From CAWBXL01 sp963837365 (lineage in GTDB: Bacteria; Acidobacteriota; Terriglobia; Terriglobales; Acidobacteriaceae), in assembly GCA_963837365.1 (NCBI GenBank), contig CAWIMW010000001.1:992001-1056000 (forward strand): a stretch of 64,000 nt of DNA. The letters run 5' to 3'. The translations under genes and the position numbers were made by a program. The notes beneath the pieces are model-generated. The model did no database searches. It was not told where the DNA came from and saw nothing but the letters and a program-made list of their open reading frames with translations. Of the stretch, positions 9,219 to 18,326 are shown piece by piece; position 1 is the stretch's first letter, and the number at the start of each line of letters is the position of its first letter.

Positions 9219-10906
9219 GAGCTATGGGTATTTTGAGGGCGATGTTTGTAGGAGTCTTTTTAGCCGCATCAGTCCTGGCAGTGAGTGCGCAACAGCCCTT
9301 CGATATCGTCATCAGCAATGGGCACATTATTGATGGCACCGGCTCACCGTGGTACTCGGGAGACGTCGGCATCCGTAGCGGGAAAATTGCCGCCATCGGC
9401 AATCTGAACGCAGAGCCCCGCGCGCGAACGATTGATGTGCACGGCAAGGTCATCGCGCCAGGATTTATCGATATGCTGGGACAATCGGAGCTGACCATCC
9501 TGGTTGATCCGCGCCTCCCCTCAAAAATCTATCAGGGCATCACAACCGAGATTACCGGTGAAGGCGGATCAGCGGCGCCACTCAACGACGCCATCGTCAA
9601 AGCAGACCAGTCTTACTACGATCACCTTCACATCACTCCGGACTGGCGGACGCTTGGCCAATACTTCGACCGTCTGCAAAAGCAGGGGATGGGAATCAAT
9701 CTGGCAACGTATGTGGGGGCGACCCAGGTACGCCGCATGGTGCTGGGGGACGCCGACGTGCAACCTACAGCGCAACAGCTTGGGCAAATGAAAGAGCTGG
9801 TGAAGCAGGCCATGCAGGACGGTGCGGTGGGGGTCTCAACTTCGTTGGAGTACGCTCCTGCTCCTTACGCAAAGACTGACGAACTCATCGCCCTGGCAGC
9901 TGAGGCTTCACCCTTCGGCGGGATTTACGCCACGCACATGCGCAATGAGAGTGATGGAGTCCTGACGGCAATCGATGAAGCCGTGCGCATTGGCCGAGAG
10001 GCCCATGTCCCGGTAGAAATATGGCACCTCAAGGTCGCCGGCAATAACAATTGGGGGCGCATGCCTCAAGTAGTCGCCAAGATCAATCAGGCCCGCGCAG
10101 ATGGCATTGACGTGACTGCCGACACCTATGCCTATACCGCGTGGTTCAACGACCTCTCCGCCTTCATTCCGCAATGGGCGCATGACGGCGGCACGGCGAA
10201 AATGGTCGAGCGGCTGAAAGACCCGGTCACCCGCGAGCGCATTCGCAAGGACATGCTGACTCCTTCAACCGACTGGGACAACGAGTGGCAGGAGATTCCC
10301 GGGCCGGAAGCGATTCTTATTGGAGTCGTGCACAACCCCAAATTGCTTCCGCTTCAAGGCAAGCGGTTGTCCGAAATCGCCAAGCTTTGGAATAAAGATC
10401 CGCTGGACGCTCTGTTTGATTTGTTGATTGAAGATGAAGGCAATACGGCGGTGGCGGTGTTTGGTATGTCGGAGCCCGATGTCACTCTGGCGCTTCAACA
10501 ACCGTGGGTGGCGATTAACAACGATTCTTCCGGTGCGTCTCCGGAGGGAATTCTCGGGCAGGAACATCCACACCCCCGTGCCTATGGGACCTTTCCCCGA
10601 ATTCTGCGGAAGTATGTGAGAGAAGAAAAAAAGCTGACCCTGGAGGATGCAATCCGTAAATTTTCATCTTTGCCCGCACAGCGCATGCGATTGACGGGCC
10701 GTGGAGTATTGAAAGCCGGAATGTGCGCCGACATAGTAGTTTTCGATCCCCAAACCGTGCGAGACGTTGCGACCTTCGAAAATCCCAATCAGTTGTCGGA
10801 AGGCATGGAGTACGTGCTGGTGAATGGAGTGCCTGTGATTGATGGCGGGAAGATGACGGGCAAGCTGCCTGGGAAGGTGCTGCGTGGGGCGGGATATACG
10901 AAATAG
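9215..10906 (+). CDS. Secreted amidohydrolase, D-aminoacylase-like, lacking the first HxH motif
   Basis: 563 residues with an N-terminal signal peptide ending near VSAQQ. GTG at 9215 is chosen because GGAGGA lies just upstream; ATG at 9224 is the alternative. The frame IVISNGHIIDGTGSPWYSGDVGI and the block YATHMRNESDG (about residue 235) match N-acyl-D-amino-acid deacylases. However, where relatives read GFIDxHTHDD this protein reads GFIDMLGQSE, so the first metal-binding histidines are absent. It may use another metal set or a different reaction. Translationally coupled to the permease. Confidence 0.8.
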   Translation: MRAMGILRAMFVGVFLAASVLAVSAQQPFDIVISNGHIIDGTGSPWYSGDVGIRSGKIAAIGNLNAEPRARTIDVHGKVIAPGFIDMLGQSELTILVDPRLPSKIYQGITTEITGEGGSAAPLNDAIVKADQSYYDHLHITPDWRTLGQYFDRLQKQGMGINLATYVGATQVRRMVLGDADVQPTAQQLGQMKELVKQAMQDGAVGVSTSLEYAPAPYAKTDELIALAAEASPFGGIYATHMRNESDGVLTAIDEAVRIGREAHVPVEIWHLKVAGNNNWGRMPQVVAKINQARADGIDVTADTYAYTAWFNDLSAFIPQWAHDGGTAKMVERLKDPVTRERIRKDMLTPSTDWDNEWQEIPGPEAILIGVVHNPKLLPLQGKRLSEIAKLWNKDPLDALFDLLIEDEGNTAVAVFGMSEPDVTLALQQPWVAINNDSSGASPEGILGQEHPHPRAYGTFPRILRKYVREEKKLTLEDAIRKFSSLPAQRMRLTGRGVLKAGMCADIVVFDPQTVRDVATFENPNQLSEGMEYVLVNGVPVIDGGKMTGKLPGKVLRGAGYTK

Positions 10907-10913
10907 CACCACT

Positions 10914-11095
10914 TTTGTCATTCCGACGAGGAGCGGAGCGACAAGGAGGAATCTGCTATTTTCACGGGGCAATTTGTTCCCGTCTAGCTAAGACCTTCTC
11001 GACGAAGTTGTACAAATGGAGTCATACGCTCGGTCGATGCGTGCAGCAAACAGCAGATTCCTCCTCTTCGCTGCGCGAATCGTCGGAATGACAAA
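10914..11095. repeat. Long imperfect palindrome, BIME-like copy C
   Basis: Opens TTTGTCATTCCGAC and closes GTCGGAATGACAAA, with arms like those of copies A and B but a longer centre of about 90 bases. It fills the gap between the amidohydrolase stop and the M48 protease start. Confidence 0.8.
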
Positions 11096-11125
11096 GATTA
11101 ATTAAGTGTTCTTCGGAGCCTGATC

Positions 11126-12463
11126 ATGCGTTTAGCAAAGTTAGCGATACTCGGTGTTCTATTCCTGGTAAGCTTGCTCCCGGCGCAAGCCCAGTCCCCA
11201 TCTTCCCAGAGCAAGCAAACGGCGGCCACAGACACATCCCAGAAAAAGATCATCGAATACAGCCTCCCGCCCGACAAACTGGAGAAGGCCCACGCGCTCT
11301 ACCTACAGATCGTAAAGTTCCAGGTCATCGATACGGTCTATGGATTTTTGATTCTATTGGCACTGCTCTACTTCGGAGTAGTGGCACGCTTCCGCAACCT
11401 CGCGGAAAAGAAATCGCAGAATAAATGGCTCCAGGGCCTGATCGTCTTCCCGCTGTTCATAATTACAACTGCGGTCTTAACCATTCCCAGCGATATGTAT
11501 CACCAGCACGTCCGCCGTCTTTATGGCCTTTCCGTGCAGGGATGGGGTTCGTGGTGGGCGGATTGGGCCAAAGTCCTTTGCCTAGGTCTGCTGCTGGAGA
11601 CATTTTTATTGCTGCATTTGTACTGGATGATCCGCCGCAGCCCGAAGCGGTGGTGGTTCTACGGGTGGTTACTTTGTATTCCCGTACTGATCTTTGTGAT
11701 ATTCGTTGCTCCTCTGGTAATTGAGCCACTTTTCTTTAAGTTCACTCCTCTGGAAAAGACCAATCCTGAACTGGTCTCTCAGATTGAGCGCGTCGTACAA
11801 CGTGGCGGATTGGACATCCCTCCCAGCCGCATGTACTCCATGAACGCCAGCGAAAAATATACCGGCGACAACGCCTATGTCAGCGGATTTGGGGCCAGCA
11901 AGCGAGTGGTGGTGTGGGACACCACCCAGAAACACATGACCTCAGGCGAAATCATGTTTGTGTTTGGGCATGAGATGGGGCACTACGTGCTCAATCACAT
12001 CGTGAAGGGAATTGCTGCCCTGCTGCTGTTATTGCTGGTGCTCTTGTATCTTGCTTATCGCTGTTCAGACTGGGCGGTCCGCCGCTGGGGAGGCAAATGG
12101 CAGATTCGCTCTTTCGCCGACCTGGCATCCGTACCTTTGCTGGTCTTACTTCTGGGCATTTTCTCGTTTATTTCAACCCCCCTGCAAAACGGAATCAGCC
12201 GCTATCTGGAACATCAGGCGGATACCTACGGATTGGAAGCTATCCACGGCCTGGTTCCGGATTCCCAGGCGGTCGCAGCCTCGGCTTTCCAGAAATTAGG
12301 CGAGAACTGGCTGGAGTATCCCGACGAGGGCGATTTCTTTGAGTGGTGGTCGCAAGACCATCCCATTACCCGCAAGCGCATGCACTATGCGCAGGCCTAC
12401 GATCCTTGGGGGCAGGGGAAAGAGCCGGAGTTTGTGAAGGGGGTAATGCCAGCGGAGAAATGA
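11126..12463 (+). CDS. M48-family membrane zinc metalloprotease (Ste24/CAAX-protease-like)
   Basis: 445 residues with an N-terminal signal or anchor (ending near LPAQAQS) and several further membrane helices. The zinc motif HEMGH lies at about residue 282, followed by NHI, and the third ligand is expected in RYLEHQADTYGLE (about residues 355-367). Family members cleave membrane or prenylated peptides. In bacteria the role is usually membrane protein quality control, which is the likeliest role here (inference). The gene seems monocistronic, preceded by palindrome copy C. Confidence 0.9.
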   Translation: MRLAKLAILGVLFLVSLLPAQAQSPSSQSKQTAATDTSQKKIIEYSLPPDKLEKAHALYLQIVKFQVIDTVYGFLILLALLYFGVVARFRNLAEKKSQNKWLQGLIVFPLFIITTAVLTIPSDMYHQHVRRLYGLSVQGWGSWWADWAKVLCLGLLLETFLLLHLYWMIRRSPKRWWFYGWLLCIPVLIFVIFVAPLVIEPLFFKFTPLEKTNPELVSQIERVVQRGGLDIPPSRMYSMNASEKYTGDNAYVSGFGASKRVVVWDTTQKHMTSGEIMFVFGHEMGHYVLNHIVKGIAALLLLLLVLLYLAYRCSDWAVRRWGGKWQIRSFADLASVPLLVLLLGIFSFISTPLQNGISRYLEHQADTYGLEAIHGLVPDSQAVAASAFQKLGENWLEYPDEGDFFEWWSQDHPITRKRMHYAQAYDPWGQGKEPEFVKGVMPAEK

Positions 12464-12599
12464 GGGCTGGTGCTATTTAGACTAATCTTGATTCTGCGGG
12501 GAATCACCGTGGAGGGCACTGGCTTCAGCCCTTCGTTATCTGGTGTTCGCGAACGAAACAACTTAAGGTTGGCGTTGGTTACGCATTTGTCCAAGATAA

Positions 12600-12806
12600 A
12601 TGTTAAGAATCTCCGTTACTGATGCCAAACGACGCTTCGCCGCTATGCTCGACGTAGCCCAGCGGGAGCTTATAGTGATCCAACGGCGAAGGCGCGATGT
12701 TGCCGTGATCATATCCTTTGAGGGATATGAGAGAATGCACAATCTTAACGCTGCAAAATTTCAACGTTTTTCCGATCGAGTGCGTCGCTCAGGCCAAAGT
12801 AAATGA
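12600..12806 (+). CDS. Orphan Phd/YefM-like antitoxin
   Basis: 68 residues. The N-terminal part, LRISVTDAKRRFAAMLDVAQREL...VAVIISFEGYERM, matches the Phd/YefM antitoxin DNA-binding fold. No Doc, RelE or PIN toxin gene follows. The next 250 bases hold only repeat hairpins, and uvrB is on the other strand. It may be a solitary regulator or the remnant of a lost toxin-antitoxin pair. No strong ribosome binding site is visible. Confidence 0.6.
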   Translation: MLRISVTDAKRRFAAMLDVAQRELIVIQRRRRDVAVIISFEGYERMHNLNAAKFQRFSDRVRRSGQSK

Positions 12807-12835
12807 CCTCAATCAAAATATTCTGATGAGTCGCC

Positions 12836-13017
12836 GGGTGCCCCAGGTCTCGCTGCTTTTGCGAGACCTGGGAATAGTCGGGTTCATTCATTACAAATGT
12901 TCCTTGCACTTGATTAGGGCTCGATCCATGAGGGATGGCGCGGGTGACTTGCATTTCATCACGTTCAGTTGCGTCCCATTCCCAGGTCTCGCAAAGACAG
13001 CGAGACCTAGGGCACCC
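12836..13017. repeat. Inverted pair of REP-like hairpins (GGTCTCGC family)
   Basis: Copy 1 (12836-12872) reads GGGTGCCCCAGGTCTCGC, a 7-base loop, then GCGAGACCTGGG. Copy 2 (12981-13017) is the same unit in the opposite orientation. About 108 bases separate them. The pair fills the gap between the antitoxin and the uvrB stop. A related single hairpin is at 46443-46484. Confidence 0.7.
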
Positions 13018-13062
13018 GGCCGTGTCATCCTTCGGCTTCAGTTTGGTGGCGGGACTACAAGC

Positions 13063-15052
13063 TCACGCGAATAAAAACTCCTTCGTCCGCAACTCCTTAA
13101 TCGTATCCCTAAGCTTCGCCGCCTTCTCAAACTCAAACCGCTTGGCCGACTCGCGCATATCGCTCTCCAGGCGCACGATGTAGGCGTCGAGTTCTTCCTG
13201 CGACTTGAACTCCGGCATGCCCTCGGACTCACTGGTCAGGTCGGTGTAGTCAGCATCAATCACTCCAGCCAGTGACATATCCAGCGACCGCACAATGGAT
13301 TCAGGGGTAATTCCATTGGCCAGGTTGTAAGCCTCCTGAATCGCCCGCCGGCGATTGGTCTCGTCCAAGGCTTTCTTCATGGAATCGGTCATGCGATCAG
13401 CGTAGAGCACAGCCCGCCCATTCAGGTTCCGGGCACAACGGCCGATGGTCTGAATCAGCGAGCCAGCCGAGCGCAGGAATCCTTCTTTGTCGGCATCGAG
13501 GATCGCGACCAGAGAGACTTCAGGCAGGTCCAGCCCCTCGCGCAATAGATTGATCCCGATGAGCACATCGAACTCGCCCTTGCGCAGATCGCGCAGAATT
13601 TTCACCCGTTCCAAAGTTTCGATCTCAGAGTGCAGGTAGCGGCATTTCACGCCGACTTCCGCATAGTATTCCGCCAAATCTTCGGACATGCGCTTGGTCA
13701 ACGTGGTAACCAGCACGCGTTCATTCCGCGCAACCCGGTCGCGAATCTCATGCAGTAAATCATCAATCTGTCCCTTCACCGGACGAATCTCAACCGGTGG
13801 ATCGATCAGGCCCGTGGGCCGGATAATCTGCTCAATGACCACCCCGGCAGACTTGGTCAGCTCCCATGGTCCCGGCGTTGCCGAGACATAAATCATCTGG
13901 TTCATGCGGTGCTCAAACTCCTCAAACGTGAGGGGACGGTTGTCGAGGGCTGAGGGCAGGCGGAAGCCATATTCGACCAGCGTCTCTTTGCGCGAGCGGT
14001 CGCCGTGATACATGCCATGCAGCTGCGGAACCGTCTGGTGCGACTCATCCACAAACATCAGATAGTCTCGCGGGAAGTAATCCAGCAATGTCGGTGGCGG
14101 TTCGCCCGGCAGGCGTCCAGTGAAATGCCGCGAGTAATTTTCAATGCCATGACAGAACCCCATGGCTTTGATCATCTCCAGATCGAACATCGTCCGCTGA
14201 TGCACGCGCTGCGATTCCACCAGGCGTCCCTGCTTTTCCAGTTCTACTTCCCACCAGGCCAGTTCCTCGCGAATCGACTTCACCGCTTTGCTGCGGGTTT
14301 CCGGCTTCATCACATAGTGGGTCTTGGGATAAATCGGCAACCGGACGTACTTCTGTTTCACCGTCCCAAATAGCGGATCGATCTGCGCCAGCGAATCTAC
14401 CTCATCGCCAAACAGTTCGACCCGGTACGCCATGTCATCGTAGGTGGGGAAAATCTCGATTACGTCTCCGCGCACCCGAAACGTACCCGCGGCGAAAATC
14501 TCCGTCAGTGCGCTCATACAGAATCTCGACCAGCTTGCGAGTGATGTCTTCACGCTTAATCTTCTGCCCTTTCTCCAGAAAGAGCATCATGTCGTAATAA
14601 GCTTCAGGAGAGCCCAGGCCGTAGATGCAGCTCACCGAGGAAACGATAATGCAATCGCGCCGCTCAAACAGCGAGCGGGTTGCGGAAAGCCGCAGCTTGT
14701 CCAGTTCATCGTTGATGGTGGACTCTTTTTCGATGTAAAGGTCAGCGGCTGGGACGTACGCCTCCGGCTGGTAATAGTCGTAGTAGGAAACGAAATACTC
14801 CACCGCATTGTGCGGGAAAAAGTTCTTGAACTCGTGGTAAAGCTGTGCCGCCAGAGTCTTGTTGTGGGCCAGGACCAGGGCAGGGCGGTTGATCTGCTCG
14901 ATCACCTTGGCCATGGTGTACGTTTTGCCGGAGCCGGTTACGCCCAGCAAAACCTGGTGCTGCTCGCGGTCGTATACCCCGCGCACCAGCGATTCGATGG
15001 CCTTGCCCTGATCGCCCTGCGGCTTGTACTCGCTGACCAGCTTGAAATCCAT
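13063..15052 (-). CDS. uvrB: UvrABC system protein B, one frameshift as read
   Basis: Nucleotide excision repair helicase that loads onto damage with UvrA and recruits UvrC. About 663 residues, the usual size. Walker A GVTGSGKT (about residue 40), the beta-hairpin YYDYYQPEAYVP, YVSATPG and QTIGRCARN are all present, and a C-terminal UVR motif ends the protein. The start at 15052 (MDFKLVSEY) is the family start. One extra base in a CCC run (14486-14488, plus strand) breaks the frame between DGDFRRG and TFRVRGDVIEIFP. As uvrB is normally single-copy and conserved, this is probably a sequencing error. Confidence 0.93.
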
Positions 15053-15200
15053 AGATAGACAGACCTTGCCGGTCAAAATCCTTTCTTGAGGGTTACAGAA
15101 GGGGATTTTGGCGCCAGAGAATCTTTCTATTATAGCCCGTGAGAAAACAAAACAGCGCGAGGAGTGTTCCCCTCGCGCTGAAGAATTCACTGGCAGAGAT

Positions 15201-16901
15201 TTACGGGAGTTTGAAGTTCACCGAGATCTGAGTTTCGATTTCAACCGGCTTGCCGTTCAGTAAATACGGTTTGTACTTCCATTGCTTCACTGCTTCGGTC
15301 GCCGCGCGGGCCAGTATGGGGTGGCCGCTGACCACTTTAACGTCTTTCACGCTTCCATCTTTGGCAACCGTCGCTTCCAGCTGCACCACTCCTTCAATCC
15401 GCAATTGCCGTGCTTGCGAAGGGTAGCCAGGCGCAACCTTCTTCAAAATCATGCCCTGTGATACACCCTGCGAAACCTTCATGGTCCGCAACACGGGCGT
15501 AGCAGGCGTGGACTCCATGATGTCGGCGAGGGCCTTATCGCCAGAGTTAGAGGCGATGCCAATCACCGGGATCGCTTGCGGCGCTTCCACCTGGGTGGCC
15601 GCCGATTTGGTACCTGAATTCCTAACCATCAGCGGCTCATGAGCGGGTTTTTCCGCGTGTTCCGGTTGAGGTTTCGCTGACGAACTGGACTTAGTTACTG
15701 TGTTAATAGGTTCGTCCGAAGCGTCTTCCTGCACCAGATCCTGACTGGCAGGAGCTGTTTGGGGTGCTGGAGTTGTAGCTGTAGGCTGCGAGCTGGCTGG
15801 GTTGGAATGTCCTCCCAGGGTTATATCTTGGGCAGGCGCGCTGGGTGCAGGTGCTGTCTCCGCGGAAGCGTTGCTAGCCGGTGGGGTGCTAACCGGAGCC
15901 GGAGATCCCGGATGGAGCTTAGTCGAAGCAAAGTACCCACCCGCAGCGGCCAGCAATATCGCTAGCACGATGAAGATCCACTTTTTTGCCCCCGAACTTG
16001 CTGGTTCAGGGGTACTCAGGATCGGAGTGGAGGAATGCGTCTCTGCGCGATGAGCCCGCACAGATGGTTTCATCGGCTCACTAAATGCCGGTGTGGACGC
16101 TGCCGGTTTCGGTTCCAATTTTTGCGGATGCCGCGGGGCAGTTTCGCGTGCTGGAGCGACTCCTGCTGCTGCACCCGAAATCGTTCCTGGAAATGGTTTG
16201 TTGCCGGCTGCCGGAGGCCATGCCGCTTTTGGTGCGATTGCCTTGGGAGCGGGGGTTGCCGCCACCGGGTCGGGCATAGACTCGAGCAATGCCGCATCCG
16301 CCGATTCTGTTTGTGGCGTAGGTTCTGCTTCCAACTCCAGCATGGATGGCGCTTCCGCCCGCACCACAGGAGGTTCTGGCCGCGAAGTAATGGATTTTGG
16401 CGGTACCACCGGTTTCAACGCTTGCGGCGATCCCGGGGTCAACGGCCGTGCGAAGGCTGGATTCGTGGGCGTGGGCCTTGCCGGTGCGGCAGGCGCCAGC
16501 GGAGCAGCTGCTGAAGCAGGCTTTCCAGCTTCCGGCTTTTTCAACAAACCGCGGGCTACGCGCAGAGTTCCTTTGGACTGCTCAACGTTGATGGGCTTGG
16601 TCAATACCAGGTTGGCGCCGATGCGAAATGCTTTTGCAATGCCAGGCTGTCCTTCAACCACTGCGACTGCCAGTGACGTCTTGTTGGGTCCGGAGTTACG
16701 CGCACTTTTGAAAAGCAGCGAGGCATTCTGCTCGTTTTCGCAATCCACCACGACCGCATCGAAATGTTGAGTGGTCAGCCGTTTGACCGCGGCAAAAGGC
16801 TCGTTGGCTGGTTCGACGCTAAACTCCAATTCGTTAAGGACTTGCGTCACCAACCCGGCGGTCTTTTCGTCGGGGCAGAATAGTAGTGCCTGGTAGCCCA
16901 T
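15201..16901 (-). CDS. Receiver-like domain fused to TonB C-terminal domain
   Basis: About 566 residues. The N-terminal ~120 form a CheY-like fold (FDAVVVDCEN, LVLTKPI), but the usual early acidic pair is absent. A long Pro/Ala-rich linker follows, then one membrane helix (KWIFIVLAILLAAAGGYFA, about residue 325) and a further Pro/Ala-rich region. The last ~90 residues are a TonB C-terminal domain (GYPSQARQLRIEGVVQLEATV, VKQWKYKPYLLNG). TonB domains transmit energy to outer-membrane receptors. With the cytosolic receiver this would be a regulated or scaffolding version (inference). An alternative start is at 16937. Confidence 0.8.
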   Translation of the reverse strand: MGYQALLFCPDEKTAGLVTQVLNELEFSVEPANEPFAAVKRLTTQHFDAVVVDCENEQNASLLFKSARNSGPNKTSLAVAVVEGQPGIAKAFRIGANLVLTKPINVEQSKGTLRVARGLLKKPEAGKPASAAAPLAPAAPARPTPTNPAFARPLTPGSPQALKPVVPPKSITSRPEPPVVRAEAPSMLELEAEPTPQTESADAALLESMPDPVAATPAPKAIAPKAAWPPAAGNKPFPGTISGAAAGVAPARETAPRHPQKLEPKPAASTPAFSEPMKPSVRAHRAETHSSTPILSTPEPASSGAKKWIFIVLAILLAAAGGYFASTKLHPGSPAPVSTPPASNASAETAPAPSAPAQDITLGGHSNPASSQPTATTPAPQTAPASQDLVQEDASDEPINTVTKSSSSAKPQPEHAEKPAHEPLMVRNSGTKSAATQVEAPQAIPVIGIASNSGDKALADIMESTPATPVLRTMKVSQGVSQGMILKKVAPGYPSQARQLRIEGVVQLEATVAKDGSVKDVKVVSGHPILARAATEAVKQWKYKPYLLNGKPVEIETQISVNFKLP

Positions 16902-17055
16902 ACCTTGCCATCCTATTACTTCCATGAGTCCCAGCAAGTTACCGAGGTACCCAAGAAATGGCCCATTTCTAGTTGATTTCCACGATTGATTCTTGTGCGA
17001 AGCGGGCGGCGTTGCGGTTACGCTTGGGGGTTCTCATAAGGAATTAATTCTGCAC

Positions 17056-17700
17056 ATGTGGATACAATGGCGGCGTATGCGCTTGCCGCTCTGGCTGAAA
17101 TTGACCTGGACGTTGTGGGTGATGGTGTGGGCGCCGTTGTATTTGAAGTACTACGGAGCGCAAAACTTTTTGTGGTTTTGCGACCTGGCCAATTTTTTCA
17201 TCCTGATCGGATTGTGGCTGGAGAGTCGCCTGATTTTTTCCTGGCAGGCAACCGGGCTGTTGGTCTTTCAATCGTTATACGCAGTGGATCTGGTATGGGC
17301 GTTGGTTGCGGGCAGCCACGTGATTGGCGGCACAGAATATATGTTTGATGCTCAGGTGCCGTTGTTTCTGCGCCTTATGAGTTTGTTTCACATCGTCACT
17401 CCGCCCCTGTTGTTGTGGGCGATTTGGCGGTTAGGGTATGACAAACGAGGATGGAAGTATCAGACGCTGACGGCATGGGTGGTGGTTCCCATTTGTTATT
17501 TCTGGCGTGGGCAATACGATATCAATTGGGCACGCGGGTTGTTTGGGCGGGAGCAGCATGTTGTGCTAGGAGTAGTTTATTTGGCCGGGTATTTGCTTGT
17601 CGTGCCCATGGTTATCTATTGGCCGACCCACCGGGCATTGCGGTGGTGGTCAGGAAGTTTAAGATGTGATCGCGGAGTACGGCAGATCTCAGGACGGTAA
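17056..17700 (+). CDS. Multi-pass membrane protein of unknown function
   Basis: About 214 residues with six or so hydrophobic segments. Characteristic blocks are FLWFCDLANFFILIGLWLESRL and a later CYFWRGQYDINWARG. It resembles uncharacterised membrane-associated proteins known from several phyla, but I recall no function. MWIQWRRMRLP at 17056 is preferred as the start because the upstream 21 codons are not hydrophobic or conserved-looking. It stands alone, divergent from the receiver-TonB gene. Confidence 0.7.
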   Translation: MWIQWRRMRLPLWLKLTWTLWVMVWAPLYLKYYGAQNFLWFCDLANFFILIGLWLESRLIFSWQATGLLVFQSLYAVDLVWALVAGSHVIGGTEYMFDAQVPLFLRLMSLFHIVTPPLLLWAIWRLGYDKRGWKYQTLTAWVVVPICYFWRGQYDINWARGLFGREQHVVLGVVYLAGYLLVVPMVIYWPTHRALRWWSGSLRCDRGVRQISGR

Positions 17701-17935
17701 TTTCCCAGCCCGACAAACTGCCCGGAACCGCCATCGCTGGCTTCCCCTAAGCCCGTTTCTGGATAGCTTCCGGTAGGCCGACAACTCGCCCTGAATCCGT
17801 GCGTTCAGCGAATACAGCCCTTATCGCAATCCGTCAGGACTGATTGCTCATCTCCAGTCCCGGAAGCACCTGACTAACTGCCATTCGGAAGCGACTAACG
17901 CCCTCTTGGGATAGCCGGCTCGCGAAAATATTCAC

Positions 17936-17972
17936 TTGACTTCGGGGTGGCGTTGCCGTGCAATATGTTGCA
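17936..17972 (+). promoter_or_regulatory. Promoter and likely PadR operator of the PadR-ADOP operon
   Basis: A near-consensus -35 TTGACT lies at 17936-17941 and an AT-rich -10 candidate CAATAT at 17961-17966. A perfect inverted repeat TGCAA-TATG-TTGCA (17959-17972) overlaps the -10 region and ends 10 bases before the PadR ATG. The placement fits autorepression by PadR, which is typical of the family (inference). Confidence 0.5.
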
Positions 17973-17981
17973 TACCCATAT

Positions 17982-18326
17982 ATGGACCCAACACTATCAC
18001 AGACGGAGTGGAAGAAAGGCAGCGCCGAGATGTTGATTCTTTCGCTCATTGAAGCACGCCCTCGTCACGGCTATGAAATCAGTAAGCTCATTGAGCAACG
18101 CTCTGGCGGCGCGGTTCGCTTCTATGTGGCCTCGCTCTACCCGCTACTCTATCGCCTAGAACGTCGGGGCTGGATACAGGGGCGCTGGGTCGAAAAAAGC
18201 GGCCAGCGTCGCCGCCGGTACTATCGCCTCACACGGCAGGGCCGCGGAGTTCTCGCTTCGCAGCTTCGTAGCTGGCGCGAATTTGTGGCCGGGATCAACC
18301 GCATCACGGAGGCTGAAAATGCCTGA
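17982..18326 (+). CDS. PadR-family transcriptional regulator
   Basis: 114 residues from MDPTLSQTEW. A GTG start 24 bases earlier would place codons over the presumed operator. The winged-helix core is clear: SAEMLILSLIEARPRHGYEISKLIE, YVASLYPLLYRLERRGWI, YYRLTRQGRGVL. PadR proteins bind inverted repeats and repress adjacent genes until a small effector binds. The last bases overlap the start of the large permease gene by eight, and this PadR-ADOP pairing is characteristic of acidobacteria. It probably represses its own operon. Confidence 0.88.
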   Translation: MDPTLSQTEWKKGSAEMLILSLIEARPRHGYEISKLIEQRSGGAVRFYVASLYPLLYRLERRGWIQGRWVEKSGQRRRRYYRLTRQGRGVLASQLRSWREFVAGINRITEAENA

